A DNA stretch of 64,000 bases from Effrenium voratum (Eukaryota; Sar; Dinophyceae; Suessiales; Symbiodiniaceae). This document shows positions 22,414 through 34,400 of this stretch, in pieces (positions within the stretch are counted from its first letter, which is position 1; each line of letters begins with the position of its first letter). Where the stretch lies: positions 87,501-151,500 of the forward strand of contig CAUJNA010000520.1 in assembly GCA_963377175.1 (NCBI GenBank), given 5' to 3'. The translations under genes were made by a program, and so were the position numbers. Under the pieces are notes generated by a model. The model was not told the origin of the DNA. It did not search any database and saw only the letters and a program-made list of their open reading frames with translations.

Positions 22414-22579
22414 TCTCGCTGACTGCCCCAGAATGTCCCCACACAGAGGTTTAGGGAGGGCAGCTCAGGACATACCCCGGCTTTTGTGCAACTTTCTGAC
22501 CGGGACTCATCAACGCTGTTGCTTTAAGGCTGCTTACGGTGGATAAATTGAGGGCTTTAGTGGATCGAAACAAACATGT

Positions 22580-22706
22580 GAGCCCCAAGGTAGATGCAGG
22601 TTGGTAAGGGATAGTCCCAGCCATAAACGGATGCGCCGCCTGTTTCATTCTGCAAAATGGTTCTGGGTAGACCATGTTAAGTACCAATCGGTTTTGAGTA
22701 CGACTC
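22580..22706 (+). mobile_element. introner-like element, family E (E5)
   Basis: GAGCCCCAAGGTAGATGCAGG, AAGGGATAGTCCCAGCCAT, GGATGCGCCGCC, AAAATGGTTCTGGGTAGACC and the end CGGTTTTGAGTACGACTC follow the family E order. The flanks share ATG only. Confidence 0.7.
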
Positions 22707-23136
22707 ATGCGACGTGGTAATTCACTTGCCTGCACAGTGCCCAGATGGTCGGCTTGTTCATTCAATCATGTCACACGGACAGCACAAAGGTTCACCGCCG
22801 TTTTCCCTTCAATTGTGAGCAGGGGGCCGCATGTCTCGTATTGTTGCCCCTGTTTGAACAAACCCTATCAACTGGGCTTCCTTCTCCCTCTCAGACCGAA
22901 ACAGGATGCTGTTTCCAATGAATCAATTCCATAGCTGTGACTCACATTTCATTTGGCCCGTGAGTCGTGCAGCGTGAGTCGTGCGGCTTTTCCTTTTGGT
23001 GTTCCTGCCGCAGCTTGTGGAATTCAAGAGGGTTGCTCGGGTCTTTGATTCACCGCGCCTGTCGCACGCTGATTTAAGACTGCCCGCCGACCGCGCGTGC
23101 CTTTGCTGAAACCAAAGACGCAGTGCGGTGACACAT

Positions 23137-23215
23137 GGCTGTGGGTCAAAACCAACAGTCTATTTTAGTGGGGATTGGGATGTTCACTGGGGGTACGGGA
23201 TTTTGACTCATGGCC
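23137..23215 (+). mobile_element. short family B introner (B6), internally deleted, TSD ACAT
   Basis: GGCTGTGGGTCAAAACC joins directly to TATTTTAGTGGGGATTGGGA and ends TTTTGACTCATGGCC, so the EcoRI-site core of family B is missing. ACAT flanks both sides (23133-23136, 23216-23219). At 79 bp it is one of the shortest copies. Confidence 0.85.
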
Positions 23216-23443
23216 ACATTAGCACTTGAACGAACAGGAGTGGCTTGTGAGTGCCTTGTGCGCAGGATTCGTCTCTGCATGGCTGATGCTTCGATTTCGG
23301 GGACATGCTTGGTACCAAGGCCAATGTCAACGTTCACAGGCAGCAAGACTCGAGTGCAGCGGAAGGTGGAGGAGGGACAGTGACCTGAGGGCTTCGCACT
23401 TGTTGTCTGCGACGCATGACTCACGACCTCCTCCAGCGGTTTG

Positions 23444-23545
23444 GGTATGGGTCAAAACTATACCACCAAGGGACCGCAGGTTTCAGTCGTTGGTTCCATG
23501 TACCAGGGCAACCCATTTTGGGTACCCATTCTTGACTCACTGCCA
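23444..23545 (+). mobile_element. introner-like element, family A (A4)
   Basis: GGGTATGGGTCAAAACTATACC, GGACCGCAGGTTTCAGTC, CCAGGGCAACCCATTTTGGG and the end TTCTTGACTCACTGCC. The flanks (GTTT and ATTT) suggest a diverged target duplication. Confidence 0.8.
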
Positions 23546-24274
23546 TTTATTTCTGAGCCACGGCTCCTGCCGGAGCGATCAGGAGCTAGTGACGGCCACG
23601 CTGGAGGCGAAAGCCACAGCTCCTTGCAAGGCTTTGAAGAGGCGCGTGGCACCTGCAGTGCATCCTTTCCTGTATGTTTTTTTGGGCGAGCTCACCGATT
23701 CGGGGGTACGAGCGACAGCCATGATAAAGGCTCTTTACTTGGCCATTTCTTAATTCAGATTCTAGTACTACAGTAAAGTTAAAATTTGCTTTCCACCAAG
23801 GCGTGTGTGCCAAAGGGCGAGGAAGAAGCTGGCACACTGGCTGACGCAGGAGGAGTTTGAGAAGGCTGTGGCAACTTGGCAAACATCGCTTTCATCAATT
23901 CGCAGATGGCACCGGTGGATTGCCTCCTGAGGTTCTTTTGAAGGAGGCCGGGAAGAGTTTATGTGCACTGTGTGTGGCGCCAAGCCGACCCCCGAGTTCT
24001 TGAATTTGGGGTGGACCCATGGGTTGATTCAGCCGAAGTGGAGACATGGAGCATCCCGGAGTGCCCGTCCATCTCCGCCAGGGGCCTGAACTCGAGCGGA
24101 CACCCACGGTGACGGCTACGGAGATGCCAGAGGCCCCGTTGGCACAAGCACCAGCACAACCAGCCTTCACCCAGCCAGTGTGCCGCTTGACTGCGTTGCA
24201 ATGAGCGTTCTTGGCCCATTCTGCACGTGCGCATATGTATAATAATATGTGCGTGCGTGTGGCAGAGTTCCTGG

Positions 24275-24586
24275 CTGTTTGTCTCTCTTTCTCTCGCTCT
24301 CTTTCTGTTTCTAGTTCCCTTTTTCTTTTTCTTTCTCTTTCTCTTTCCCTTTCTCTTTCTCTTTTCCTTCCTTGCAATGGCCGGCCAACAGCAGGAACAC
24401 AAAACGGCAACGGGAGGCCCACAACGAGCCCCGAAACGCACGGAGCCCGCTGTGTTTCGGCCTCGTTCGAGGCCTCCCGTTGCTGTTTTGGGCCAAGCGC
24501 AAAACAGGAACCTTGTCCTCGTCCTTGTTCTCCTCGTCCTCTCTTTCAGTCTCTCTCTTTCTCTCTCTTGCTCTCTTGCTTTCTTG

Positions 24587-24621
<35 letters not shown>

Positions 24622-24640
24622 CCTCCCTCCCTGTCCTGTT
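24275..24640. repeat. CT-rich low-complexity tract in two blocks
   Basis: Polypyrimidine runs at 24280-24370 and 24540-24640 are separated by ordinary sequence. Apparent Ser/Leu- or Arg/Glu-rich ORFs here are compositional. Confidence 0.85.
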
Positions 24641-24724
24641 TCGAAACAGCTGGAATTTCCATGCAAACCTAGCTACATGCTTCTTTTGTCTCCTTGTTGT
24701 ATCAGCGCTGGCTTTTTCGCCATC

Positions 24725-24726
24725 AC

Positions 24727-24757
<31 letters not shown>

Positions 24758-24783
24758 CATATATATATGTATGTATATATAAA
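24725..24783. repeat. (TA)n microsatellite
   Basis: Interrupted TATATA run with GTATATA units. Confidence 0.9.
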
Positions 24784-24837
24784 GATGTTTGCCGAACCCG
24801 CTTCTTTTTTGTGGTTCACTTGCAGTTTCGGTGAGCA

Positions 24838-24990
24838 ACTGGCCGCTTCAGGTATGCGAGTCCCCGTGATCTACCTCCCGGTGCCGGTGCCGTGCCTGAG
24901 GATCCCAACGGAGTTCCAGGCAAAGGAGCACAAGGCGCGTGCCGAAGCGGCGGGAGGAGAAAACAACTTGGGGCGCGTTGCAGCTGGAAA
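24838..24990 (+). CDS. possible exon of an unrecognised protein
   Basis: The frame MRVPVIYLPVPVPCLRIPTEF, followed by QAKEHKARAEAAGG, has the codon balance and charge pattern of real protein (a proline/valine stretch then a basic helix). It could pair with the open frame LERTPTVTATEMPEAPLAQ at about 24090-24200. No domain is recognised and the splice borders are unclear. Confidence 0.3.
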
Positions 24991-25011
24991 ATAGCAGTTG
25001 TTTTTTTCCCC

Positions 25012-25140
25012 TCCCTGTTGGTTTTAAAGGGACCTCTCACTACTCTGTGGCGCATTTTGCTTGGATGTTCGAACTTTAACTTTCTGCCTTCTTTAATGGG
25101 TTTAAAGGTTAGTCACTTTTAGCAGGGGAGCAGAAAGCAG
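25012..25140 (+). mobile_element. dispersed element, family J (J1)
   Basis: The 3' part CTTTTAGCAGGGGAGCAGAAAGC, preceded by GGGTTTAAAGGTTAGTC, recurs at 45030-45075 with the same order of motifs (TTTAAC...TTTCTGCC upstream). The termini are not well defined. Confidence 0.4.
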
Positions 25141-25429
25141 CCGAGTACGCATGTGCATTTGTCTTGTTGGGTCTACGAACATTGGTTGGCCCTTTTGCTT
25201 CAGCTTCAACGTCCGTTTGGAGTCGAAGCTGCAATCAGTTCTTTGAATTGTTTTGCCCCGTATGCTAGGCCTCACCAGACACTCCGAGGGCCATGTGGAA
25301 CCTGCAGCGATGTGAGGCCGGGAGCAGATGAGACGATTTGCAGCTGGATGTGCATTCAAAGTTGTCCAGGTCCGAGCTCCGAAGAAGGATATGAGCTACG
25401 AGGCAAGCCTAAGATTTGTGTAACGAACG

Positions 25430-26800
25430 CGGCTGTTGAATGCATGCGCTCGGTGCTGAGACGACATGACATCAGTTGCTGCGAAAGCTGATAAACGATT
25501 GGACATGATGAGGCAAGTGATACTGTACTAGCCAGGCAGGGCCTATGCACAACCTTACAAGCCATTCTGTGGAGGTTGACATGGACACTCCTCGCTGCCA
25601 GTACAACTTCACGGGAAGAAGCGAGCAGGCTGGAAGATGAATTGGTTGCAATCTTGGGTCGTCTACACGTTCTTCTTGAACCAGGTGTTTTGGTTTTAGA
25701 AAGATATTGGGACAATCACCTGCAAGAACACATATTTGCAGCGGTGGACTTGTGCACGATTGACTCATGGTGCCGTTTCGCATGCTAGCAAAAGTTGCTG
25801 CGCAAGCTGACAAACGATTGTGAGGGCCCCACCTTACAAGCCATTCTGTGGAGGTTGATATGGACACTCCTCGCTCCCAGTACAACTTCACAGGCAACTA
25901 CGAGCAGGCTTGGGGCGTCTATGCGGTTATTCTTTCTTGAACTAGGTCCTTTAATTTTAGAAAGTCATCGGACGTTGGCCAAGGCAAGCACCAGCAAGGA
26001 CATGAGGGGTGTTCCGCCCACTGTTTCATAGTTAGGCTCAAGATTGACTCATGGTGCATTTTTGCAGTCATGCGTTCCTGCACACAACGCGACTCGGTTT
26101 GTGCTGATACGACATCCTAGCGAAAGTTGCTGCGAAAGCTGATAAACGATTGGACATGATGAGGCAAGTCATACTGTACTAGCCAGGCAGGGCCTATGCA
26201 CAACCTTACAAGCCATTCTGTGGAGGTTGATATGGACACTCCTCGCTCCCAGTACAACTTCACAGGCAATTACGAGCAGGCTTGGGGCGTCTATGCGGTT
26301 ATTCTTTCTTGAACTAGGTCCTTTAATTTTAGAAAGTCATCGGACGTTGGCCAAGGCAAGCACCAGCAAGGACATGAGGGGTGTTCCGCCCACTGTTTCA
26401 TAGTTAGGCTCAAGATTGACTCATGGTGCATTTTTGCAGTCATGCGTTCCTGCACACAACGCGACTCGGTTTGTGCTGATACGACATCCTAGCGAAAGTT
26501 GCTGCGCAAGCTGATAAACGATGGGACATAGTGAGGCGAGTGATACAGTACTAGCCAGGCAGGGCCCATGCACAACCTCACAAGCCATTCTGTGGAGGTT
26601 GACATGGACACTCCTCGCTGCCAGTACAACTGTACAGGCAGAAGCGGGCAGGCTGGAAGATGAATTCAGCGGACGCAGTGGTTGCAATGGGTGGTCTACA
26701 CGTTCTTCTTGAACCATGGTTTTGGGTCGTCTACTCTGCAGGTGTTTTGGTTTTAGAAAGATCTTGGGTGGTCTAGCTGTTTGTTTGTTCTTCTTGAGCT
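25430..26800 (+). repeat. four-copy tandem repeat, 372-bp period
   Basis: Units contain GTTGCTGCGAAAGCTGATAAA, TACTAGCCAGGCAGGGCC, CAAGCCATTCTGTGGAGGTTG and ACACTCCTCGCT. CCATTCTGTGG recurs at 25562, 25841, 26213 and 26585. The last two steps are both 372 bp; the first is 279 bp because copy 2 lacks a segment. Copies 2 and 3 are nearly identical over about 290 bp, so that duplication is recent. No frame persists through the copies. Confidence 0.9.
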
Positions 26801-26877
26801 CGGTGTTCCGGTGATGCACGGAGCTTCATTCCGTTAGCCCGCTCATTTGAGGTCTGGGCACAGTCAGTGAGTCATGT

Positions 26878-26969
26878 GGGTCAAGAATAGGTTTAGGGAA
26901 AATGGGTTGCCCTGGGAAGCAAGGACTAACACCTCCAGATCCTGGTGCTTTGATCTTGACCCCAAAAAC
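26878..26969 (-). mobile_element. introner-like element, family A (A5), TSD TCATGT
   Basis: In reverse orientation: GGGTCAAGAATAGG, AAAATGGGTTGCCCTGGGAA, ACACCTCCAGATCC and GATCTTGACCCC. TCATGT is duplicated at 26872-26877 and 26970-26975. Confidence 0.85.
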
Positions 26970-26975
26970 TCATGT

Positions 26976-28540
26976 TTCCCTGTGACCAGAGTGTGGCAGG
27001 TGACCGAGCCCACTTTGGCTTTGTCACAGGTTGTTGAAGCCCTGAAGTGGCGGGAAGCCCTTTGTCATGGCAAGTTGTTGGCCCCGCACAACTCTGCACA
27101 AGAACCCCTTGTGATTGAACCGCGAAGAGAATCAGCAAGGACACATATGAGTCTGGCCATTGGTTTTATGGTTGGGGGGGCAGTCTGTGACGACGCGGGA
27201 CTTTGGGGCTTTTGAAATCTTTGCAGGCACATAGTCAACTCTTCAAGCTCCAGAAGTGAGTTGTTTGACTTCCGCTCGACAAGCCAGTCGCAATTCGCAG
27301 TGTAGATGTGGCGGAGAGGACTCAGAAGACGAGGACTCGGACGAGGAAAGTACGTGCGACGACTTGGCATTTGTTCGTCAAGTGACCTTGCCGCGGGCCT
27401 AAGATGAGGATTTGCATCTAAGGGACTTTTGTAGACTTTGCCGCCATTTCATTTCGCGTTTGTTTGTGTTTTTCTCGGGGGTTGTCAGCAGATTTGGGTT
27501 GTTTCATTGCAGCTCGGATTCGAAGGGAAACCGATCCACCATTTTAAGGGGGGTCCCCTAAAATTAGAGACACCCATGTGGGCAGCGTCTGAGGCCAGTG
27601 CATCGAACCTTCATCCAGTTCAATGTGTGCCAGCACTCCCACCGACGGTCCAAGTCCATTTGAAGGTGGGATTATCTTCGAGAGGGAGAAACTTGCGTGT
27701 GAATTGTTGGAACATCGAACATCGAAGCATCAGTTGGCTTCTCAATTTGCGACTTCCAAGAGTGCCATGATGTGGAGCAAGAGGGGCCATTGCTTTTGAT
27801 TCACGTTGCCATGTTCATCGTGTTCGCCTCCCAGTCTGCCATGGTCAAACACCGCCTACTTGGGGTAGGAATATTTTGTAGGGACAGTCACCAAACGCTT
27901 GTAAATTTAGTCAAAGGTATGGTTTCATTTTGCTTGCTGGAGCTCAGGGAATCAGCTTCCGGGGGTCGGGAATGAGCAAGAGGGGATTCTCTTAACGGAA
28001 TCAAAGGGGATGGCTGTTCGGAGTCGATCGCAAGTTTGAACGACGTTTTGACCACAGCGCTCGGCTTGCAAACGAGAGGCGGCTTCCTTCGAGTGAGTGT
28101 GCGAGGCTCCCGTAGCTGTTTTTCAAGCCAATCCCGTGAATTTGAAGTGCCGGCATGTCTGGAGCCGTGTTCCTTGAAGTTCCCGGCCTTTGGGAAGTCG
28201 ATGATCAACAAGTGCAAGAAAATGGTTGATGAAGCAGGTGTGTGTCAGTGCGGCTGAGTTTTGATGATTTAATTTCGGCCAGTGGCTTGAGAATGAAGTT
28301 TAACTTCGCATGATTAGTTGCGATAGACTGCGTGGTCCTGCCTGCCATCTTGGAGAGCCCACAGCAGTTTCGGAGTTTAAGCCTGAGGAGGAGCACACAC
28401 AATGTAGGGGCTCAAGGGAAAGTGAGAAGGCAGGTCGCGGCTCGCATAGCAGCATGTTTAAGGGGCAGACGGAAGGTATGTGGTGTTGACTCCACTGGAA
28501 AGCGCCAGCCAGACAAGCACTCGAAAGTCACACATGACAT
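26976..28540. other. no recognisable gene
   Basis: A fragment resembling the left end of family C (CATGGTCAAACACCGCC near 27840) is present. The open frames at 27438-27770 and 28036-28257 have no recognisable domain. Nothing firm. Confidence 0.35.
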
Positions 28541-28643
28541 GGGTGTGGGTCAATATTAAACCACCAGGATATGGACATATTTTAGTCCCAGGGTTTCCAT
28601 TTCCCAGGGTTCCATTTTGGGGTTAGCCTATTTTTGACCCGCC
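28541..28643 (+). mobile_element. introner-like element, family A (A6)
   Basis: GGGTGTGGGTCAATATTAAACC, CCAGGATATGGAC, CCCAGGGTTCCATTTTGGGG and the end TTTTTGACCCGCC. No exact target duplication. Confidence 0.75.
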
Positions 28644-29495
28644 AAATGTATTGGGCGAGGCAACGTTGCTTTCGCAAAGTTGAAAACACTCGCTGTCGAG
28701 CCTGAGCTTTCCAGACATCCATGAACCTCAGTCTTGCCGGCGAATCTGCCAGCGTGCGGGAGTGATGACATGATGCCGCTCCCAGAACTCCTTGTGTAGC
28801 CAGAGGCCCCGTAAAGGCAATAAGAAGCTGAAGTGTGCATCCCAAAGATCTGCTGACGAGGCCTTGGCTCATGCAGTTGCAAAATACTGCAACCGCCCCA
28901 CCGCCAACCTTTCCCTTTGCATGTGCCGGTTCGCAGCTGCTTTTCTTGAAATGTATGTAATGTCGCATAGCTTTTGGCATGGGCCGCCTTCATAAATCCT
29001 TGAAGGGAGTTTATCTTTTGCCTGCATCAATGGGTGGGGAGCTGTTCAGATGAAGGCATTGACAGGCATTGAGACAGTTGTCTTGTCGGCTGCTTTCTGC
29101 ACCCCGGCTCATGTGGGCACCATCCTAAGAGATGCTGGCCCTAATATCAAAGCTTTCTTCCTGAACATTTTTGCTTGGTCAGTGTGGCGAGACCGCTGGC
29201 TCATTTCTTGCTTGCAATTGTTGGGCTTTCAGTCAAGGTCACTTCTGCAAGTCTTACAATTGCTACCTTAAGGAACACCGTTGCATGCCATTCTGACGCG
29301 TCCAACTCCTAACAAACCACCCACGACTTTTCAGTGACTGAGAGCTCAACGGTTTTTGCGCCATGAGTAGAACTTTGGTGGACCTTTTGGCGAATGGGAG
29401 TCGATTGAGACGATCGATCGCCTAGCCGGGCGATGGAACCCGCGTTTTGGCATTGCCGTCCAAGCTCAAAGCGCCTTGGAACTCAAAGCCACATG

Positions 29496-29600
29496 GGCAT
29501 GGGTCAAAATTAAACCAGGATATGGACCGCATTTTTTTTGGTCCATGGCAATCCATTTACCAGGGCAAGCCATTTTGGGGTACATTTTTTTGACCCAGCC
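29496..29600 (+). mobile_element. introner-like element, family A (A7), TSD ACATG
   Basis: GGCATGGGTCAAAATTAAACC, GGATATGGACCGC, CCATTTACCAGGGCAAGCC and TTTTTTTGACCCAGCC, with an exact ACATG duplication at 29491-29495 and 29601-29605. Confidence 0.92.
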
Positions 29601-29605
29601 ACATG

Positions 29606-30870
29606 TCGTTGACCTCCAAAGTCCAACAAGTCGGCGATTCGCGACCAAACCGAGCGGTGCGCGAACGACCATGGTACAACGCCTGACTACCAACATGAAT
29701 CAACACTTACTCGACACAAAATGGCAACTGGAAACCCACGGTATTCCTCTTGGATATGAGCCCGAGATCTCTTCTCAAACGGCCGAAACCAGGGGATCAA
29801 ACAACAGACGCCCGAAGACATCTCCTCAGGCGACGAATTTCGACGAAACGAGACGCGCGAAAAGCGCGCCGAAAAGCGCGGAAGGGCTGGGCGTGTCCGT
29901 TTTTGCAGTCCCCGCGAAATGGCAAGCAGCTTTCCTTTCTGAGTTCCCGTTAAAGCCCAGCAAAAAGTGGTACCAACTCAAAGCGTGAAGCATACCCTGA
30001 CCAGAGATGTTGCCAGGGGTTTGGCATGGGTTGGAAATGGCTTTGCGGAAGTTGCTGAGTCCGGACTTGCAACTTGTTTCCTCAACGAATTTCAATGTCA
30101 TTTGTTGTTGCTTTCTTCTGAGAGAAGGAGAACTGGCAAGGCAAGTGGTCCATGAGTTGTGAAGGGAACTAGCAACTGCGACATTTGGTATCTAGTTTTG
30201 CTTCGCAGTTCCCTCACTGCTTGGACATTGGGCGCTACCTGAAGCGATTCGGCACGTAGTTTCATCTTATCTCAAACTCACAGCCGCAGCCTTCCCAGCC
30301 AAGGTGAGGCCAATCATGTGTCGAGTTTTGATTTTTCTGTGGCGTTTTTTTTCTTCTTTTTTTCTTTCTCGGAGAAGATTGAGTCGCGTAGGTCTGCAGA
30401 TGGACGCCGCCGCCTCTGTGCCATGCTGTGCCTTTTGCTCTGCGCCCGCAAGTGGCACCGAGGTCATCCGCAGGTCTGTCAACTCGGTGCTGTCCACAGG
30501 GCGGAAGGCCAAGTCTTTAGTTGATTCTCGGCCAGCGAGTCCTTAAGTTTCATGAATGAAAGTCGCTTGTTGCAAGGGTAGAGGTGTGGTGCGAAAGCGT
30601 ACTCTCTTGCAGGCAGACGCAAGCTCTGGCCTGAGTTCCTTTGCCGTAAAATCCGCGCGGATTTTGAGCCAAGGTTCTTTGGGCACCTGCAACAAGGCGA
30701 CGAGACAGTCGGTGTGGCCGTCCGGATCCGTGCTTTTGTCCGGCCCGAGTTTTAGCCAGGCCTGGGACGAATTTCTGGTGAAGCGCGACCAGAAGGCGTG
30801 GCCATGTCTTGCAAAAGCAGGAGCTGTTTGTTTGCTTTTGCTGGGTGGCTGGTTTCTTGGTAACAATGGT
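29606..30870. other. no recognisable gene
   Basis: Several frames are open on both strands (for example 30304-30546, 30556-30963) but lack domain or repeat signals. Nothing supportable. Confidence 0.35.
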
Positions 30871-30962
30871 TGGTTGATTGGTTGGTTGGTTGGTTGGTTG
30901 GTTGGTTGGTTGGTTGGTGGGCGGATGGTTGGTTGGTTGGTGGATGGTTTGCTGATTGGTTA
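30870..30962. repeat. (GGTT)n tetranucleotide array
   Basis: TGGTTGGTTGGT units interrupted by GGCGGATGG and GGATGGTTTGC. Confidence 0.95.
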
Positions 30963-31497
30963 ATGAGAAGTTTATTCGTTACTTGCAGGGTGGGTAGGTG
31001 GTGAGTTGCTTCTGCTAGCCCTGCTTGGGAGCCGCTATCACAGCCACCCGCCGAAACAGACTTGCGCCAACTTCCCCCCATTGCCAAGGTTGCGATGAGA
31101 AGCGCAACATATACTGCCAACTTGGAGTACCTGTCAGATCATGTTTTTTTTTGTTTTTTTTTTTAATGGCCCCAAGTTTTGTTGCACTTGTATTGTTCGG
31201 GCGTCACATTTGCTACTGCCGTCACCCACCAAGTCCATGGCTGCTATACGTCCATGGTTACTTTGATTGAAGCCAACGCTACCAGCACTGCTTGCTGCTT
31301 TTGCAACTTCCAGTGCCACGGCTGTTTCTCGAGTTCTCACTGCTACCATGCCTGGGGGCTCTTTCACAGTCAGCCCAGCAGCAAAGAAGCAACTTTCAAT
31401 CTGCAACCAGAACTTGGAACAGTCGCCGGTTGGGCTCCACGCGTTGGCCAAGCGAGCCTGCGCGGCAGACTCGCATGGGAGGGGGGTTGCGGCGCAG

Positions 31498-34400
31498 GGA
31501 ATTTCTTTGGAAGACTTCGAGCTGGGTCGGAGCATTGGCAAGGCTGGATTGCATTGGATGGGGCTGCTCAGCGGAGCCATACTTCGGTCGAAGAGAAACT
31601 TGGCTAGAACCCGCAAATTACTCCCCGGGGTCTTGTCTTGCAGTTTGCTCTATCTTTCAGAGGCAGTGACACGCTGCACCGCATTGGATCTCAACTGCGG
31701 CTGCGCTTGCCTTTTCGCAGTTGAATACACGCTTCAATGGCAAAGATGAAACCAGACCGAAAAGCAGAACAGTTGAAGACCAGACAGAAACACAAGCGAC
31801 ACCTTCCAAATGTTTGGATGCAAGCTCTCATTGCGACTCTTGAAGCGTTTCGACATGGCCCGTGCGATCGCTGTCGCCGCCGTCGTCCTCCTGGCGATCG
31901 CCCCGTCACTGCTGTGGGTGCCTTGCCTCACGAAAGGATCATGGTTTCAGTTCTGCTTATAGATATGGGGGGGTGTTTCTCCAGCAAAATTGGCTAAAAG
32001 TGGGGATGGTGATTCTCCACGAAGTGATGGAGATCCTCCAAAAGTGATGTTTCTTCGTATTTCACCCAGGGACACCCTGCGAATAAACTGGGGTTGACTA
32101 TCTGGAGTCGACATTGGGTGCTTTTGGTCAAAGATCAGCCAAGGTACCCAACGCGGTCAAATCTGGCAACCCGCCAGAAGGTGTGCCATCAATGAGGCCG
32201 GTTTGGACTGATTTCAGGTGCCACGTTTGCAGCCGCCCGTTCAGGCAGTCCCGGGTCTTTCACACGCGCTTGAATCCCAAGACTCAGTTGCCTGACACGT
32301 CTGACATGCCTCAGGAGCGGGGTTTTGAAACCCCTTGCTTGCAGTCACAAAGTCTCCTCGATTAGGACCAGGGCCTCTACTGCATCTACAACCATAAGGG
32401 CGTGGTTATGTACATTGGCATCTCTATGAACATCCGCCGCAGCATCGAGTCGAGCGCCAAGATAAGTGGATTTGCGACATGCGTCGGTCGAAACAATTGC
32501 CCTCCGAAGTTGGGGCAGTTCTGGTTGGTCACGTGGGGGTTGATGAATATTCCATTTAGGGCCTCCAAGTGACCATGGGTAGCTTTTCCCATGTGGCTGT
32601 GGTCAAAACCAATGGTACCATTTTGGGGTATGTGCACCACCCATTTTAGTCTATTTTAGCACAGAAGTTTGACCCATGGCCATGTGGGACATATCAACTC
32701 TCTTTAGTGGGTGTCCAAACAATGTACAGGACCGTTTGGTCAGCCCCCACCGTAGGAATCACGCCATGATGTTCAGCTCCAAGCATCTGCTGAAGACCAA
32801 CATGGCGGGCGCCAAGTGCGCGGCCATGCCCAAGGCTTCCAAGGACACCAAGGGAACGGCTGTTTGCGCAAGACGCAAGATGGCAAGGCACTTTTTGGTG
32901 TCCTTTTTGGTGGGGGTTGCTTAAAAAATAGAGGGCCCAGAAAGGTTACCAGGGTATGGGTGAAAATTAACCATCAGAAATTGGACCGCAGGTCTTTCTT
33001 CTGTTTTGTTTTTCACCAGGAGCGATTTTCCTTTGCGAAGTTGTTCTCTTTGACCTATGAACGGTCTCACCTCTGGCCAGGGCTCTGCTTCCGAGCCGAG
33101 CCGGCGCCGGAATTCGGCAGGAGCTGCTGCAGGAGGCGTGGAAGTTCTGGCTGCAGGACCACCTGGCGCGCGGCGGCAGCACGCCGCCGGGGAATCTGCC
33201 GCGGGGCGCCGGTGGCGCGGAGGACTTTTGGCAGCGCCGCAGCTCCAAGGCCACGGGGGCTCCGACGGGACGACTGGACGCGGAGCGTTTTTTGTTTTTT
33301 TTCTCGCCGCCCCGGCTTCCGTGAGGGAAAAAAAGGGGGGAAAACAATCGGACCGCCGTGTTTTTTTTTTTTTTTTTCTTTGCGATGTTTTGTGTTTCTC
33401 CTTTTTTTCTTTTTTTGCCCGGAAGAAGGTCGCCAGAGTCTTGCGGAATCACTTTGTGTTGAGCTGACGCCAGGGCACCATCGAGAGAATCATCCAGGCG
33501 AGCTTTCACAAAGCCTCGTGCGCCAGCGCGCCTCGTCGGTTTTTTTTGCTTTTCCAGGCGGAGGAGGAGGGCCCCTACCGCTGAGTCTGCAAAAGACGGC
33601 AACATCCTGAGAGCAATTGTCTTGTGTATGAGCGCCGGTGCCAATGGTGCACCAGCTTCAAAGTTTTAATCTGCATCAAGTACGAGGCTCACTGTGCAGC
33701 TTTCGAAGCAGTTTGACATCGGCAGAGGTTGCTGGCGCACGTGATTCCCAGTTTTATTCCGGTAAAGCTCACGAAAGTCTGGAGGTGGAGCACAGACAGA
33801 ATTTGCCTGATCTTCCACGTTAAGCACTTAGAGAATTCGATGCACAGAGGTAAGGTCCGGTCTCCATGTGGGGGTTGATCAATCTTCCATTCCGGGGCCC
33901 CAAATGACCATGGGTAGCTTTTCCCATGTGATTGACATCTATTATTTTGGGGGGTTTTCCGCAACCTATGATCCCATGCACAGCTTTTGATCAACCCTTC
34001 TGTCCATAGACGAGAGAGGGGTCCCCGCCGGCGTTCGCCGGCGCGGAACGCCCGGACCGCGTTCCGAATTCTGCGGCTGGCCGAAGGTCCGATGCGAAAC
34101 GAAAAAAAAGACAGACCAGAGCTGGCAAAGAGGTCTTCCCCCTCTGCCAGCTTGTACCTTCCAAGTGGTTCTCAAAAATTGGGGACCCAAAAAGGAATTT
34201 TGTCCTTTTAAGGCTTGAAGCCCAGAAAACCGTGTCCCAAGGGGTCTCACAGTTTGCGGCAAGATGTGTGGTTCTGCTCCCCCAAACGCGCGAGCCGCGA
34301 GCGCGCGATCGCGTTAGCGGATGCGAGCGGCGTGGAGGGCCGCTTCGCCACGGTGAAGATCGCGGAGCTCAAGGAGCAGCGGGATCTGCCGATTTGCCTC

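Noticed and set aside
24227..24994. Phe/Leu- and Ser-rich 255-codon ORF
   Set aside because: Runs through CT-rich and TA low-complexity sequence; only the end (24838-24990) has any protein-like quality.
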